A stretch of 24,397 nt of DNA from Physocladia obscura (GCA_027596945.1 JADGJH010000229.1:1-24397), one strand, 5' to 3'. Shown: positions 10,059 through 19,440, numbered from the stretch's first letter. The notes: generated from the sequence alone by a model not told the origin. Translations and numbers: made by a program.

Positions 10059-12923
10059 GATGTTTTTCTTTCGTTGTCGGAAACATCTGAATCGCTGTCG
10101 TCGTCACTATCAAACAACCCTACACCATCAATCAAATCTAAAATAAAAAAAGAATCAATTGAAAAATATTGAAAAATTGGATGAGAGGAAGGATCAAAAG
10201 CTCAAAAAAAAAAACAAAAACGGGAACAATAAATATATAACCTTTCCGCGTCTGCCAACTAAACTTCATATCCTCACCACCCCCTTTCTCAATCCACTCA
10301 TCTAACGTCCCCGCTCCCGCCAAACCTGACAGCTCTGCCAACGCAAACTCAAGACATTTTTCGAGCCTCGCCTGCGCCGCAACCCTTGCTTTCACGCTAT
10401 GATAAAACCGGCTGCTCCCACTGCTTCCTTCAAACCCGCTCCCGCCTCCGAAGCCACTGGTGTCACCGCTGTTGCTGATGCTTCCCCATTTGTTTCGCGG
10501 TCGCAAACGGTTCGGGGACATCGGTGGTGGCGGGGTCGTTACTTGCTGGCGACCGGATATGCTTCCGCTGGTGCTTGGCGCGCCACCACCAACACTGCTG
10601 CTATCGCCGCCGTACACTGATGATGTGGCAGTTGTTTTGATTTTCGTTTTCAGCGCGAATCCGAGGTGTGTTGTTGACGTGGAGAGCGAAGACGGATTCG
10701 ATCGGAATGCTGAGCCGAGAATTGGTGCTGGTGGGTGTGCTGCTGTTGGTGCTGGTTCGAAAGTAGCAGACGGCGGGAGAGGTACCGGAGGAATTGGAGG
10801 AGGCGATGTACTCAACGACGATTGCATTGGCATGTCTTTTGTGGGCGTTACAGACATCGAGGATGTTGATGAGTTTTCGTCGTAAGGCTTCAGTTCAAAA
10901 GTCTCTTCGGCCGGCGATCGGAACGATACGGACCCACCGCCGCCACTATTGCTTTCTTTAGTAGTTGTCAGAGTCAACAGTTCGAGTGGATCTTGAGCAA
11001 GTGGTTTGAACGACACGATTCCACTTCCGCTGTTATTGGCAGTGGCAGCTGTATTGGCTGATTCGTTCGTCAAAATAGAGGCATGAGGCGTGTACGCGCG
11101 GACAGGATGTGGCGCAAAAATTCCCGCCAAGGGCGCTGGCGAAATAGTTTCATTAATTGTCACAATCGATCGCCGCTGTTGGTGAGGAGTCTGCGGGGTA
11201 TGTGCAGCAGCAGCAGTATTATCTTTTAGGGATTCTTCTGCTGTTATTGTTGCTGTGGTATTGTTGTTGTAGCCGCTACCGCCGTCTAACGCAACACTAT
11301 CGGAATCGTCCAGATCGCTAGTGGTAGAACTGTCGGCAGGAACAAGCCGTTCAGAGTCTGTGACTGCAAGGCTGCTGTCCTGATCATTAAAGTCGCTTTC
11401 TTTTTCTTCTTCTTCATTAAAATCGTCGGTATTGAATTCGTCGTAATCAGATTCATCCGAGTCAGAGGCATCGAATTCGCGGTCATTAAAAATCCTCGAC
11501 ACGATTGAGTCTTCGTGGTCATTTTCTTTTTCATTTCCACCGTCAACAACATTGCAAAACAATTCATGGCCCGTGCTAATCCACGAATCAAGAATGATAA
11601 TTTTTTGCAGTGGCAATGCGTGGTGAAATAGTTTGAAAAGCCGGACGGATTGGAGAATGTAATTGTGCTGGAGAAGTGCGACTTGGCGTTCGCGTTTTGA
11701 GCGGCGGCGAGCCAGTATATGTCTTAGTTTGGTTAATTGTATGTTTCGCTCTTTGCGGCGGCGTAAACGATTGCGGTTTAATGAATCGGTTGGACTGTTT
11801 ACACGACGAGGCGGTGGATTTGGGCGATCAGCAAAACCGGCTGCTCCAACTATTCCAACTACTCCAGCTCCTCCTGCGCCTGGTTCATCTTCCCAATCAT
11901 CTGATTCGTCCGAGTCGTCGCTATTGTTGCTGCTGCTGCCATCGGAAAAATTTTCGTCTTCAAACTCTTCTAGCCTTTCCTTATCTTCCACGCCTTCATC
12001 TATAAGTTTGCTTCGGTGTTTTTCAATATCCATAAGAAACGTTTCGAAACCATGAATAAGAGCGAGGCCGTTCGACGCATGGAAACGGAGCCGTTCGTTT
12101 TCTTGAATTTCAGTCGCGACGAATTGAAGAAATTTCGCGCCAGTCTGCAGCGGGTATTAATTTCAATAAAAAAAGGAGGTATTAAAAAACCTTTAAGCTG
12201 GACTTTGCAATCAAAAGACCGAGGTCCTGGACAGTCATTGAGTTTGTGGGAGATCTGAGGAGTTTAGGGTTGTTGAGGACTGGGTTGGGAGAGGTCATTG
12301 CAGAGGATAGGGCGCCGGTGGATTCGCTGAAGAAGGGCGAGAGTGGATATTTGTCTCTGAGGGAGCGGAGTGTTTTGGAGTCGTTGAGGCGAATGCATTC
12401 TCTGACGAGAACTGGTAGTGTGATTTGATAAGTTGTTTTGTTTATCACATGACGTGGAGAAGACCAATTGACGGGTAACTCACAGTTGCAGCACCACGCG
12501 ATGGGCGAGTCGGCGGCCAGGAAGTGGAAGGCTGCGAGGAGATCCGCGGCCGTTTGCGTGTCTCTAACGTCCTTGTCGAACGAGTCGGTGTAGAGAAGCC
12601 GGAGCGCAGCCTGCATGACTGAAGTTGGCACATCCACGTCAAGCACTACCCTATCATGAGCACTACCTTCGTGAGCAGTAACACTTTCCGCAATAGTACC
12701 TATATTTCTCGTAAGTATCGGAAATATCGTAAGTCGAGGTACCTTGGCTGCTGCTCCATTGGGGGGACAGACGCGTGGCAAAGAAGGCCGACTTCTGGGC
12801 CAGGACCAGCGAGTGCAGCCGCAGCGTCGCCTCCTCGCCCTTTCCGCGCACCACAACCACCACGTCCGCCATCCGCGCCCCGTGCTCCCACAGCAACGCT
12901 CCAGTACTCCCAATGGTGTCCAT
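9344..12923 (-). CDS. BTB/POZ-domain protein with long disordered C-terminal region
   Basis: Five exons, 12923-12743, 12699-12484, 12411-12191, 12144-10242 and 10137-9344 (introns 43, 72, 46 and 104 nt), encode 1104 aa. Residues about 8-135 are a BTB domain: MADVVVVVRG, LRLHSLVLAQKSAFFATRL and VPTSVMQAALRLLYTD are the usual strand/helix signatures. BTB domains dimerise and often recruit Cullin-3, but no Kelch, MATH or ankyrin partner is visible. A helical stretch follows (VQDLGLLIAKSSLK, GAKFLQFVATEIQENERLRF), then long acidic Ser/Asp and Pro/Ser/Thr-rich disorder. The final exon has a 13-Asn run and an ordered hydrophobic segment (LLKNGGPTLINIFVCLFDIL). The exon 4 frame runs straight through the internal ATG at 12033, so the downstream ORF is part of this gene. 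The first ATG is at 12923; the frame above it reaches only a TTG. Cellular role unknown. Confidence 0.75.
10019..10057. repeat. GTT trinucleotide microsatellite (13 units)
   Basis: Thirteen perfect GTT units on the plus strand encode a 13-residue poly-Asn run in the BTB protein on the minus strand. Imperfect GGTTGC hexamers lie just before it (about 9985-10003) and give alternating Arg-Asn. Confidence 0.95.
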
Positions 12924-13038
12924 CTGTGTTTTCGATATCAAATCAACCAATCACAATTCAATCAATACTGTCCAATTAAATCATCCATCGCTTTTCCTTT
13001 TTCTTTTCTTTTTTTTTCATCACAGAGAAAGAACACAA
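12924..13038. promoter_or_regulatory. Shared divergent promoter, BTB gene and fibrillarin
   Basis: Only 115 bp separate the two divergent start codons. The gap holds a CCAATCA box at 12947-12953, a second CCAAT near 12971, and a long C/T tract at about 12990-13018 leading to the fibrillarin ATG. CCAAT boxes and pyrimidine tracts are common fungal promoter elements; shared control is inferred. Confidence 0.5.
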
Positions 13039-14571
13039 ATGGGATTTGGTTAGCCATTCAATGAGGAAGCCTTCATTGCCCTTTGTTTTGCATCAAATCT
13101 GATCCGTCGTGAGCGCGTCGGAAGTGACGATAATGTACAGAGGGCTTGTTTGCTTTGTCTGTTGCGTATCTCCCAAAAAAATCCAGTCCAGGTTTATCAA
13201 AGAACCGGCTGGTCTCATGGAGATCCAACAACTCTGTCGTCTACCAGTCAAACCAACTTCCATTTTTTCTTTGGATTACTACTTTCCCCTATTCTTACAA
13301 GTGTGTGTTTGTTTGTGTGTACAGGAGACAGAGGAGGCAGAGGCGGTAGCGGCGGTCGCGGGGGCAGCAGCTTTGGTGCTCGAGGTGGCGGTGTTCAAAG
13401 AGGCGGTCGTGGTGGTGTGTACATGCCTTTATTTTGTATTGAATACCAAACACTTTTTTTCTTTTCTCTTTTACTTTGATAGGTGGCCGTGGAGGATTCG
13501 GTAGTGACCGTGGTAGTGATCGTGGCAGTCGAGGAGGTAAGATGACACTTTAAGAAGCGCAGTTTGAGACAAAAATTAGCAAAACGAGTATAGCTTACCT
13601 CTGACAATAAGCGACGCGAATGTAATTCAAAGCATAGCATAATAAAACAAACCAAAAGCCATATAGCTAAAAAAAAATTTATTTAGGTAGTCGTGGTGCA
13701 CCGAGAGGTGGCGGTCGCGGGGCACCAAGAGGCGGTGCACGAGGCGGACGCGGCGGTGGTGCACGTGGTGGCGGTCGTGGCGGAGCTAGAGGCGGCGCAA
13801 AAGTAGTCATTGAACCACACAGACATGAAGGCGTCTTTATTGCGCGTGGAAAAGAAGATTTGCTCGTCACAAAAAACTTAGTTCCTGGTGAATCCGTTTA
13901 TGGTGAAAAGAGAATTAGTGTCGATGTAAGTCTCCCCTCCCAACTCCGTTTTCATCAAGAATAACAAAATAATAATAAAATAGAATACTGACGGCACAAA
14001 AACCGAATACCGCGTGTGGAACCCGTTTCGATCCAAACTTGCTGCCGGAATCCTCGGCGGCCTCGACCATATTCACATCAAACCCGGCGCCAAAGTTCTT
14101 TACCTGGGCGCCGCCAACGGAACTTCCTGCTCGCATGTAGCAGATATCGTCGGCCCAACGGGCCTCGTCTATGCGGTCGAATTCTCGCACCGGTCGGGCC
14201 GCGATCTGATCAATATGGCCAAGAAGCGCACGAACGTGATTCCCATTATTGAAGACGCGCGGCACCCACACAAGTACCGCATGCTTGTCGGAATGGTCGA
14301 CGTTGTGTTTGCGGACGTGGCGCAGCCAGATCAGGCTCGAATCATCACAATGAATTCGCACCTGTTTTTGAAGCAGGGCGGGCATATTGTGATATCCATT
14401 AAAGCGAATTGCATTGATTCGACTGCGGTTGCGAGTGCGGTGTTTGCGGACGAAGTAAAGAAATTGCAGGAGGGGAAGGTAAAGCCACAGGAGCAACTTA
14501 CGCTTGAGCCCTATGAAAGAGATCATGCAATTGTTGTTGGTGAATATCGTGCTGCTAAGAAGGCAAAGTGA
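13039..14571 (+). CDS. FBL: Fibrillarin, snoRNA-guided rRNA 2'-O-methyltransferase
   Basis: Five exons, 13039-13048, 13325-13414, 13483-13536, 13687-13925 and 13984-14571, encode 326 aa, close to the usual fibrillarin length. The first 80-odd residues are an RGG/GAR domain ([17 protein letters not shown] at the start). The methyltransferase domain follows: [48 protein letters not shown], the AdoMet site [53 protein letters not shown] and [14 protein letters not shown]. It acts in nucleolar box C/D snoRNPs with Nop56/58 and Snu13. The 10-nt first exon (M-G-F-G) is inferred from its phase-1 fit and from fibrillarins that begin MGF; its donor, GTTAGC, is weak. Introns are 276, 68, 150 and 58 nt. 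Confidence 0.93.
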
Positions 14572-15146
14572 AAAAAAAAAAATCACATTCCAAACTACCC
14601 TTTTTTATAAGTTTCTTTCGTCTGTTTTTTTTTTCTTTCAAAATTTAAAAAGAAAGTTACATTCGATTTTACTATCATTTTATGGGCAACTGTGTTTTTT
14701 GAATTTATTGGTTGAACAGTTCACAAAAAAGGAACTGGATAAATGCAGCAGTTATTAACGAGGACTTTTAACTTCACCAAAATCAATCAATGCTCAATTT
14801 TTTTCCAAGACAATAGTTGCCAAATTATACCCTGTAATTTTAGTGTATCTTGACAAAAAATATCACTGCTGTTTTGATTTCATGTTGGATTTGCCTGTCA
14901 ACAAGGAATTTACGGTTCAAAAGGAATATGAGAAAAAACCTGTATTCATTACTTATTCCTTGCTCCTCACAAATAATATATTTATGCTATGGCGCATGTA
15001 GCATCAGATTGATTATAAATACCTGCAAATGAAAAATAAAGTGAAAAAATAGCTGTCACAGTTCAGTTGGCAAACTCTGTATTAAAATGCACTATAGTCA
15101 CATAAACAAGAAATTGTGCATCAAAACATCAAAATCAATATAACAT
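14572..15146. other. Intergenic spacer between convergent genes
   Basis: This 575-bp spacer separates the 3' ends of fibrillarin (+) and the PARG-like gene (-). It is AT-rich, starts with an A-run right after the fibrillarin stop, and shows no supported ORF or RNA gene. Confidence 0.6.
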
Positions 15147-15884
15147 TTATAAAAAAACTTCTGAAAAGACTTTGAATTGGATCTTCCCCTTAATTGCAAA
15201 CACTACGTAATCCAGACAGTGTTCGTAGCATTTCAGGATCGTTTTAAAGCATGCTGCTACCTCATCGGCGTCCGTTCCAAATGCACCGCAACCCCAAGCG
15301 CCCAGTATCAAAACGCGGTGTCCATATGCGATTAAAACGCGAAATACTCCATCAATCTTCTGCTGCAAGTACTCTTTTGATGCACCGCCTCCTCCTCGCA
15401 ACGCAGCAGCTACGACAGAACACCAAAAGGGCGATGCCACGTCAAAGACAAACACTTGAGGAATGTAGATTGCACCAAACATATTGACTGGATAGGCAGA
15501 GTCCTGAACCGATTCCAATTGAAGACCGAGAGATGACGTGCGACACAAATGCTCCTCTTGCGTTCCCTGTTGCCCGCCCAGCCATCCGCCACCAGCATTT
15601 GTATCACTAGCAAAGTCGAGAACGAGGACACGATCAACGGCGCATTGCGTTTGAAGTAACGCCACGCATTGCCACGTGTCGCATTGCAAAACGTTAATTT
15701 GGCATTGTGGTTGTTGGGTGGGGGAGTGATATGCTGGTGGTGCTGGCAGAATACGTGTGTCTGGAATGGAAACGATCGATTTGGAGTCGAGCGCCTTTTG
15801 GAGACGTTTTTTTTCGCTTGCGGGCACAACTTTGCGCATGGCGTCCTCGACGCGGCGTCGAACGTCGAAACGTTTGCCGCTCAT
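15147..15884 (-). CDS. Bacterial-type poly(ADP-ribose) glycohydrolase / macrodomain-like protein (TIGR02452-like)
   Basis: A single exon encodes 245 aa. The diagnostic block is VLVLDFASDTNAGGGWLGG then QGTQEEHLCRTSSL: a GGG at residues 98-100 followed eight residues later by QEE (109-111), the PARG catalytic signature. YPVNMFGAIYIPQVFVF and VLILGAWGCGAFGTD, the ADP-ribose-binding macrodomain loop, come after it. This family removes ADP-ribose polymers or related ADP-ribose adducts. The start is the ATG at 15884, immediately preceded by a textbook acceptor (TTTAAATTTGCAG). Either a 5'UTR intron ends there or an upstream coding exon was missed. It is divergent from the 99-aa ORF, 225 bp away. 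The likely localisation is cytosol or nucleus, as no signal is visible. Confidence 0.8.
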   Translation of the reverse strand: MSGKRFDVRRRVEDAMRKVVPASEKKRLQKALDSKSIVSIPDTRILPAPPAYHSPTQQPQCQINVLQCDTWQCVALLQTQCAVDRVLVLDFASDTNAGGGWLGGQQGTQEEHLCRTSSLGLQLESVQDSAYPVNMFGAIYIPQVFVFDVASPFWCSVVAAALRGGGGASKEYLQQKIDGVFRVLIAYGHRVLILGAWGCGAFGTDADEVAACFKTILKCYEHCLDYVVFAIKGKIQFKVFSEVFL

Positions 15885-16109
15885 CTGCAAATTTAAATGA
15901 GATTGCTCGCTGCCGCAGACGTGGAGCAGTCGAATCACAAAGAGTGGGCAAGTTTTTGTAAATGCCCCCGCAACGCACAGATATTTTGATATAAGGTTTT
16001 AAAATCCTGAAATTAAGCTTGAAAACGCCGTGGCACAGTCAGTACACTCTCTGCCACACACTTTTTTTTTTGAAGGACAAAAAAACGTTCGTCCAAACCT
16101 CACCAAAAA

Positions 16110-16409
16110 ATGCCAAAAAGTCGCAAGAACCTCAGCGTTGAAGATCGTTTCCTTTACCAACAAGAGCACGTGCTTCTTCGTGCGCAAGAACGATACGGTG
16201 TCACAATAACGCCGCTTGACTATGCCGAATTGAACACTGCCATTCGGGCGCAAGATTCAAGAGTGACATATCGAGTGAAGGATAAGCAAGGATTTCCTGT
16301 ATACGAAGTTCTGCATCTGGACACTGTTTGGCTGTGTGTTTGGAACGGAACCTGTGTGGCGACATTGCTGCGGCCGGAGCAGCGGTTTAATCTCAAAGAT
16401 GGGAAATAA
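16110..16409 (+). CDS. Unrecognised 99-aa protein overlapping the next gene
   Basis: The ATG at 16110 starts MPKSRKNLSVEDRFLYQQEH and the frame ends in TAA at 16407-16409. Composition is protein-like: an N-terminal charged helix (LLRAQERYGVTITPLDYAEL) followed by what look like beta strands (VTYRVKDKQGFPVYEVLHL, CVWNGTCVATLLRPEQRF). That helix-then-sheet order resembles small bacterial nuclease-like domains, but I cannot name a family. Its last 11 nt overlap the ATG of the downstream gene in another frame. It may be the first cistron of a two-ORF transcript, or part of an unmodelled splice form. Confidence 0.5.
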   Translation: MPKSRKNLSVEDRFLYQQEHVLLRAQERYGVTITPLDYAELNTAIRAQDSRVTYRVKDKQGFPVYEVLHLDTVWLCVWNGTCVATLLRPEQRFNLKDGK

Positions 16410-17257
16410 AAGAATGACAGAATTGCTGCGATCGGCCGTCAAAGACAAACACGCAACGAAGCTTGAGCCGCGCGCATTCTTTGTGGCGTGGCGCGGCGTG
16501 CTGACGCTTGCGTTTGCGGGGTTTCCGGCGTCGCTGGCGGCGCTCAAAGTTGACCTGGACGCGCTGGGCTTTCTCGCGCCCGAAAACAGCGGCTCGAAAT
16601 GGCCAAAGGTTTGGTTCGATCATCATCCCATCCCGCATCCGTTCTTCATCGCACAATGCCAATGCCGTATCAATCCAGATGTCTCTCGCTTGCCTGAAGG
16701 ACGATGCAAAACCGCTGACTGCCGATCAACTCGCAAATCTATCCCAGCTCTGCTCGCAAATGTCCACAAACCTTGCTTTGCTTGCCAATGACTTCCAAGT
16801 CTCTAGCATTTCGTACACTCACTTTGCATGCCGGTCGCTGGAGAAGCTTGTCTTCCGTGCCGATATTGCTTTATCAAAGACATCGAATACTGATAATGAG
16901 ACAGACGAATTGGCCTCCGCCGACAACTACAAGATTTCTGAAGATCAAATCCATGCTGTGGATAATGTTTTATCTGAGTATGAGACTGACAAGGATGGAT
17001 ATCTTTTGCAAGTGCAGAAAGCCGGAAATCGCGAATCGTTAGTCTATTTTTTGTTAAATATTATTCGCTTGTCCTCAATTATTCCCAGGCACTATCGAAG
17101 CATGCATGTAGAATCCACACTCGTGGTATTTTTCGGAAATAACCCCGAAGTTACCATGATTTTGGAAGAATTCAAACGAGCAGTTGATTTCTTATTGCCA
17201 GATTACTATGCTTGGTTTCACAAAGACGCGCTTCATTGCACCATTCGCGCATTATAA
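16399..17257 (+). CDS. 2H-phosphoesterase / RNA-ligase-like family protein (plant/protist type)
   Basis: Three exons, 16399-16608, 16679-17037 and 17089-17257 (introns 70 and 51 nt), encode 245 aa from the ATG at 16399, or 240 from the ATG at 16414. The N-terminal block LEPRAFFVAWRGVLTLAFAG and the junction-restored GSKWPKMSLACLKDDAKPLT match my memory of plant proteins annotated as RNA ligase/cyclic nucleotide phosphodiesterase family. The C-terminus, YYAWFHKDALHCTIRAL, supplies one H-x-T-x motif of the 2H superfamily. A second H-x-T/S motif is not evident. Removing the 51-nt intron gives RESHYRSMHVESTLVVFF. Enzymatic role is unproven, and the family name rests on recall without a search. 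Confidence 0.65.
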
Positions 17258-17274
17258 ACAACAAAAAGTCACAA

Positions 17275-17280
17275 AATAAA
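17275..17280 (+). terminator. Probable polyadenylation signal AATAAA
   Basis: A canonical AATAAA lies 18 nt after the stop of the phosphoesterase-like gene and before the convergent small ORF. Confidence 0.4.
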
Positions 17281-17301
17281 CTTAAATTATTCCGTCAAAA
17301 A

Positions 17302-17493
17302 TCAAACAGCTTTTTTCGGAGATTGATTCATGGAAGTCGAATCGTATCTCTTGTTTTTTTCCAGGTGATTATTGTAGCAATATTCACCATGTGAAAAGTA
17401 CACTAGAAGAAGTACAGTCAACACAAGTACTTCGATACACATCGAAAATGCCACGAGCGAGATATTTTTTTTCAAAAATTTCCAACGAATCAT
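17302..17493 (-). CDS. Possible small single-pass membrane protein, 63 aa
   Basis: An ATG at 17493 opens MIRWKFLKKNISLVAFSMCI, with a basic N-terminus. A hydrophobic helix of about 22 residues (to LLLVYF) and a polar, Lys-rich tail ending PKKAV follow. The charge pattern suits a signal anchor or a small mitochondrial inner-membrane subunit. It is convergent with the preceding gene, 44 bp apart. AT-rich DNA can produce such ORFs by chance, and I recognise no family. Confidence 0.25.
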   Translation of the reverse strand: MIRWKFLKKNISLVAFSMCIEVLVLTVLLLVYFSHGEYCYNNHLEKNKRYDSTSMNQSPKKAV

Positions 17494-17733
17494 TTAGAAC
17501 GATGTTTTGCAAATCCACACAGAATCATGCTTTTGACAACTATGAACTATTTATGTGTTAAAGAAGAAAGAAGATTTGGAGATTGTATCTTATCAATCAT
17601 ATTGTGTTTATACGGTAACAAGCGCAGTGCCGAAAGCGTACATTGAGAGGGGTAGAAACAGATGCAAAGAATGTGAAAGAACACAAGAATTATGATTGCG
17701 TGTGCGTTAAGCAGAAAAAAACTGCAAAAGGAG

Positions 17734-17758
17734 CTGGTGGAATGCTAATCTCCACCAG
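17734..17758. repeat. Perfect 8-bp inverted repeat (hairpin)
   Basis: CTGGTGGA and TCCACCAG are separated by a 9-nt loop. The hairpin is isolated in intergenic DNA with no recognised RNA gene around it. Confidence 0.6.
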
Positions 17759-17965
17759 ATCAATTTTCCTTAAATTAGATCTCCAATCTCTCAGTTTAAC
17801 AGAACAGCTTGTACTGCCTTGATCTGGTTTTTGATTGGCCGATACTTTGTCTTTCGAAGAATTTCTAGATAAAACTTTTCATGGCTTTGATCAGAGACCC
17901 TGGGCTTCGGTGGTCACTCTTTACAGTTTTGGGATACAGGTTTGAGTTCAACACGGTTCATTACT

Positions 17966-18006
17966 CACACACACACACACACATACACACATATATATAT
18001 ATATAT
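17966..18006. repeat. Compound (CA)n/(TA)n microsatellite
   Basis: A run of CA dinucleotides passes through one interruption into a run of TA dinucleotides. It is a simple-sequence repeat with no coding role. Confidence 0.95.
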
Positions 18007-18435
18007 GCAAACATATTTGTTTAATTTAAGGGCAAACTATGGTTTTCTTTGCAATTTGCAGGGTCACGTTTATTCCTCACATGATTGTATTTAGTGATCT
18101 GGATTTATTTGACATATATTCCGCTTTCTTGTCGATTGATAAAAATAATATTATCCCCACTAGAATTCCGTGTGCAATTGCAGCTTCAAAAAAGGGACTT
18201 GAAAAACGGTATCATGAAATCTTTTGCCGTTTTCCTAAAATCTAAAAAGTAATTCTACTAGGATGGGGGTGGTGATGTTTTTCCACGCTAAAAACAGGAC
18301 CATCAGTCCATGATGCGGATGAACATATGGAGGAATTTCACTTGTTTCAGAATTTGTTCCAAAAAAGTCCAAAAGTCCAAAGATTTGTGGCTTGATTACC
18401 CTGTTTTTGTTTCAGCGAATCAGTGGATTAAATTG

Positions 18436-19440
18436 ATGTCGACGGTTCCTGCTGTCGAGCGGCCATCCACAGATGAATACTTCTGGGCAACGTATCTGCT
18501 CTTCTTTCCGACAGCATTAGTGGGCATGCTACTTTCAGGACCGATGGTGTATTCTGTGCTGCGTGAATATCGCAAACTAATCAAATCGCGTTTGGACAAA
18601 GTCGTTTTGATACTGCTGATAATATCATTTGTGTTTTCTACATCAACTTGTGTGCGCTATGTAGTTATTCTCTTCTACGCTTCCAATTGGATGAACCAAT
18701 TTGAGGCTGCAATTTCCATCTGTTCGTTGGTGTGGTTCTTGGGTTCAAATGTCCTCTTGGCTCTTACTCGCTATTTTATTGTCAAAGAGAGGCCGCCACC
18801 ATCTACACGAAAGTTTGTGGCCCTCGTTTTACTTATCGAATCGGCTTTCTCCTGTGTTCTGATTTGGGTTTTTTCCACTGCGGTCTGTGCTCTTGCCAAG
18901 AAAATTCGTCTTACTAATGCAACAAATTTTCAGACTTCTCAAAACCGAACGAATCCAGACCCGTATCCGCAATTTATGAAACAACGCATCGCTTTCTACA
19001 TCATTTGTGCACTGACGGCAGTTCCTGGTCTTGTTGCAATTATTACAATCTACTCATCGACGTATAATATTCTCTCCCGGAGACTCCAAGCGACAATGTC
19101 TGCACCACTAGAAAATCATGTTCGTTTACTTCTCCAAAAACGTGTTTTAAAAACCACAATTGCGATGTCGTCTGGCACAGTTATTTGCTATTCACCAATG
19201 GCGTTAGCGATAATTGTGTTTGGTGTGATTTTAAAAACGCCTCTGCCGGATTGGGGGCGCGCCATAGTTACAGCATTTGCGCTGTTTGATACTATTGTCA
19301 CACCGTGCCTTTTGTTATATTTAATGCCAAAGATTCGGCATGCTGTTGCCGCTCGGTGGTGGTGCTATTCAAGGCTCAAGGCTGGCTCATTTACTTTTGA
19401 TTCTGAAGATTATGAAGAGGAAGAATCTTATTCTTTATGA
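18436..19440 (+). CDS. Rhodopsin-like 7TM receptor (GPCR), copy 1
   Basis: Exons 18436-18882 and 18934-19440, with a 51-nt intron containing a TACTAAT branch-like site, encode 317 aa. Seven hydrophobic segments fall at about 18-42, 55-82, 90-115, 126-148, 168-196, 220-248 and 258-282. Class A-like marks are LTRYF at the end of TM3 (110-114, in place of D/E-R-Y), C-Y-S-P in TM6 (234-237, cf. C-W-x-P), and DTIVTPCLLLY in TM7 (cf. NPxxY). A helix-8-like RHAVAARWWCYSRLKAG and an acidic Ser/Tyr tail follow. The intron position is identical in copy 2. The intron is stop-free and a multiple of three, so unspliced RNA stays in frame. The start is set by alignment with copy 2. Ligand unknown; it should be a plasma- or endomembrane receptor. 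Confidence 0.75.
   Translation: MSTVPAVERPSTDEYFWATYLLFFPTALVGMLLSGPMVYSVLREYRKLIKSRLDKVVLILLIISFVFSTSTCVRYVVILFYASNWMNQFEAAISICSLVWFLGSNVLLALTRYFIVKERPPPSTRKFVALVLLIESAFSCVLIWVFSTAVCALAKKIRLTNATNFQTSQNRTNPDPYPQFMKQRIAFYIICALTAVPGLVAIITIYSSTYNILSRRLQATMSAPLENHVRLLLQKRVLKTTIAMSSGTVICYSPMALAIIVFGVILKTPLPDWGRAIVTAFALFDTIVTPCLLLYLMPKIRHAVAARWWCYSRLKAGSFTFDSEDYEEEESYSL

Larger units (their letters stand above)
17494..18435. other. Intergenic spacer before receptor array
   Basis: This spacer of about 940 bp holds a hairpin (17734-17758), a CA/TA microsatellite (17966-18006) and AT-rich filler. The frame at 18310-18435 is open upstream of the receptor ATG but has no paralogue counterpart. A pyrimidine-rich GTTTCAG near 18410-18416 could be a 5'UTR splice acceptor. 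Confidence 0.5.

Noticed and set aside
10138..12033. 631-codon minus-strand ORF as a separate gene
   Set aside because: The upstream exon frame continues into it without a stop, and its last 34 codons are intron (hydrophobic, AT-rich). It is exon 4 of the BTB gene.
12016..12258. 80-codon plus-strand ORF
   Set aside because: Antisense to exons 3-4 of the BTB gene, and it has no independent support.
13537..13686. Box C/D snoRNA in fibrillarin intron 3
   Set aside because: A CTGA word and a weak ATGACA are present with a 5-bp stem possibility. The C box does not match RTGATGA and the spacing of guide elements is not convincing.
14016..14252. Overlapping frames across fibrillarin
   Set aside because: Out-of-frame shadows of the highly conserved methyltransferase exon.
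18310..18435. Upstream extension of receptor copy 1 (42 extra residues)
   Set aside because: The paralogue has no matching sequence, and the ATG at 18436 aligns with the copy 2 start.
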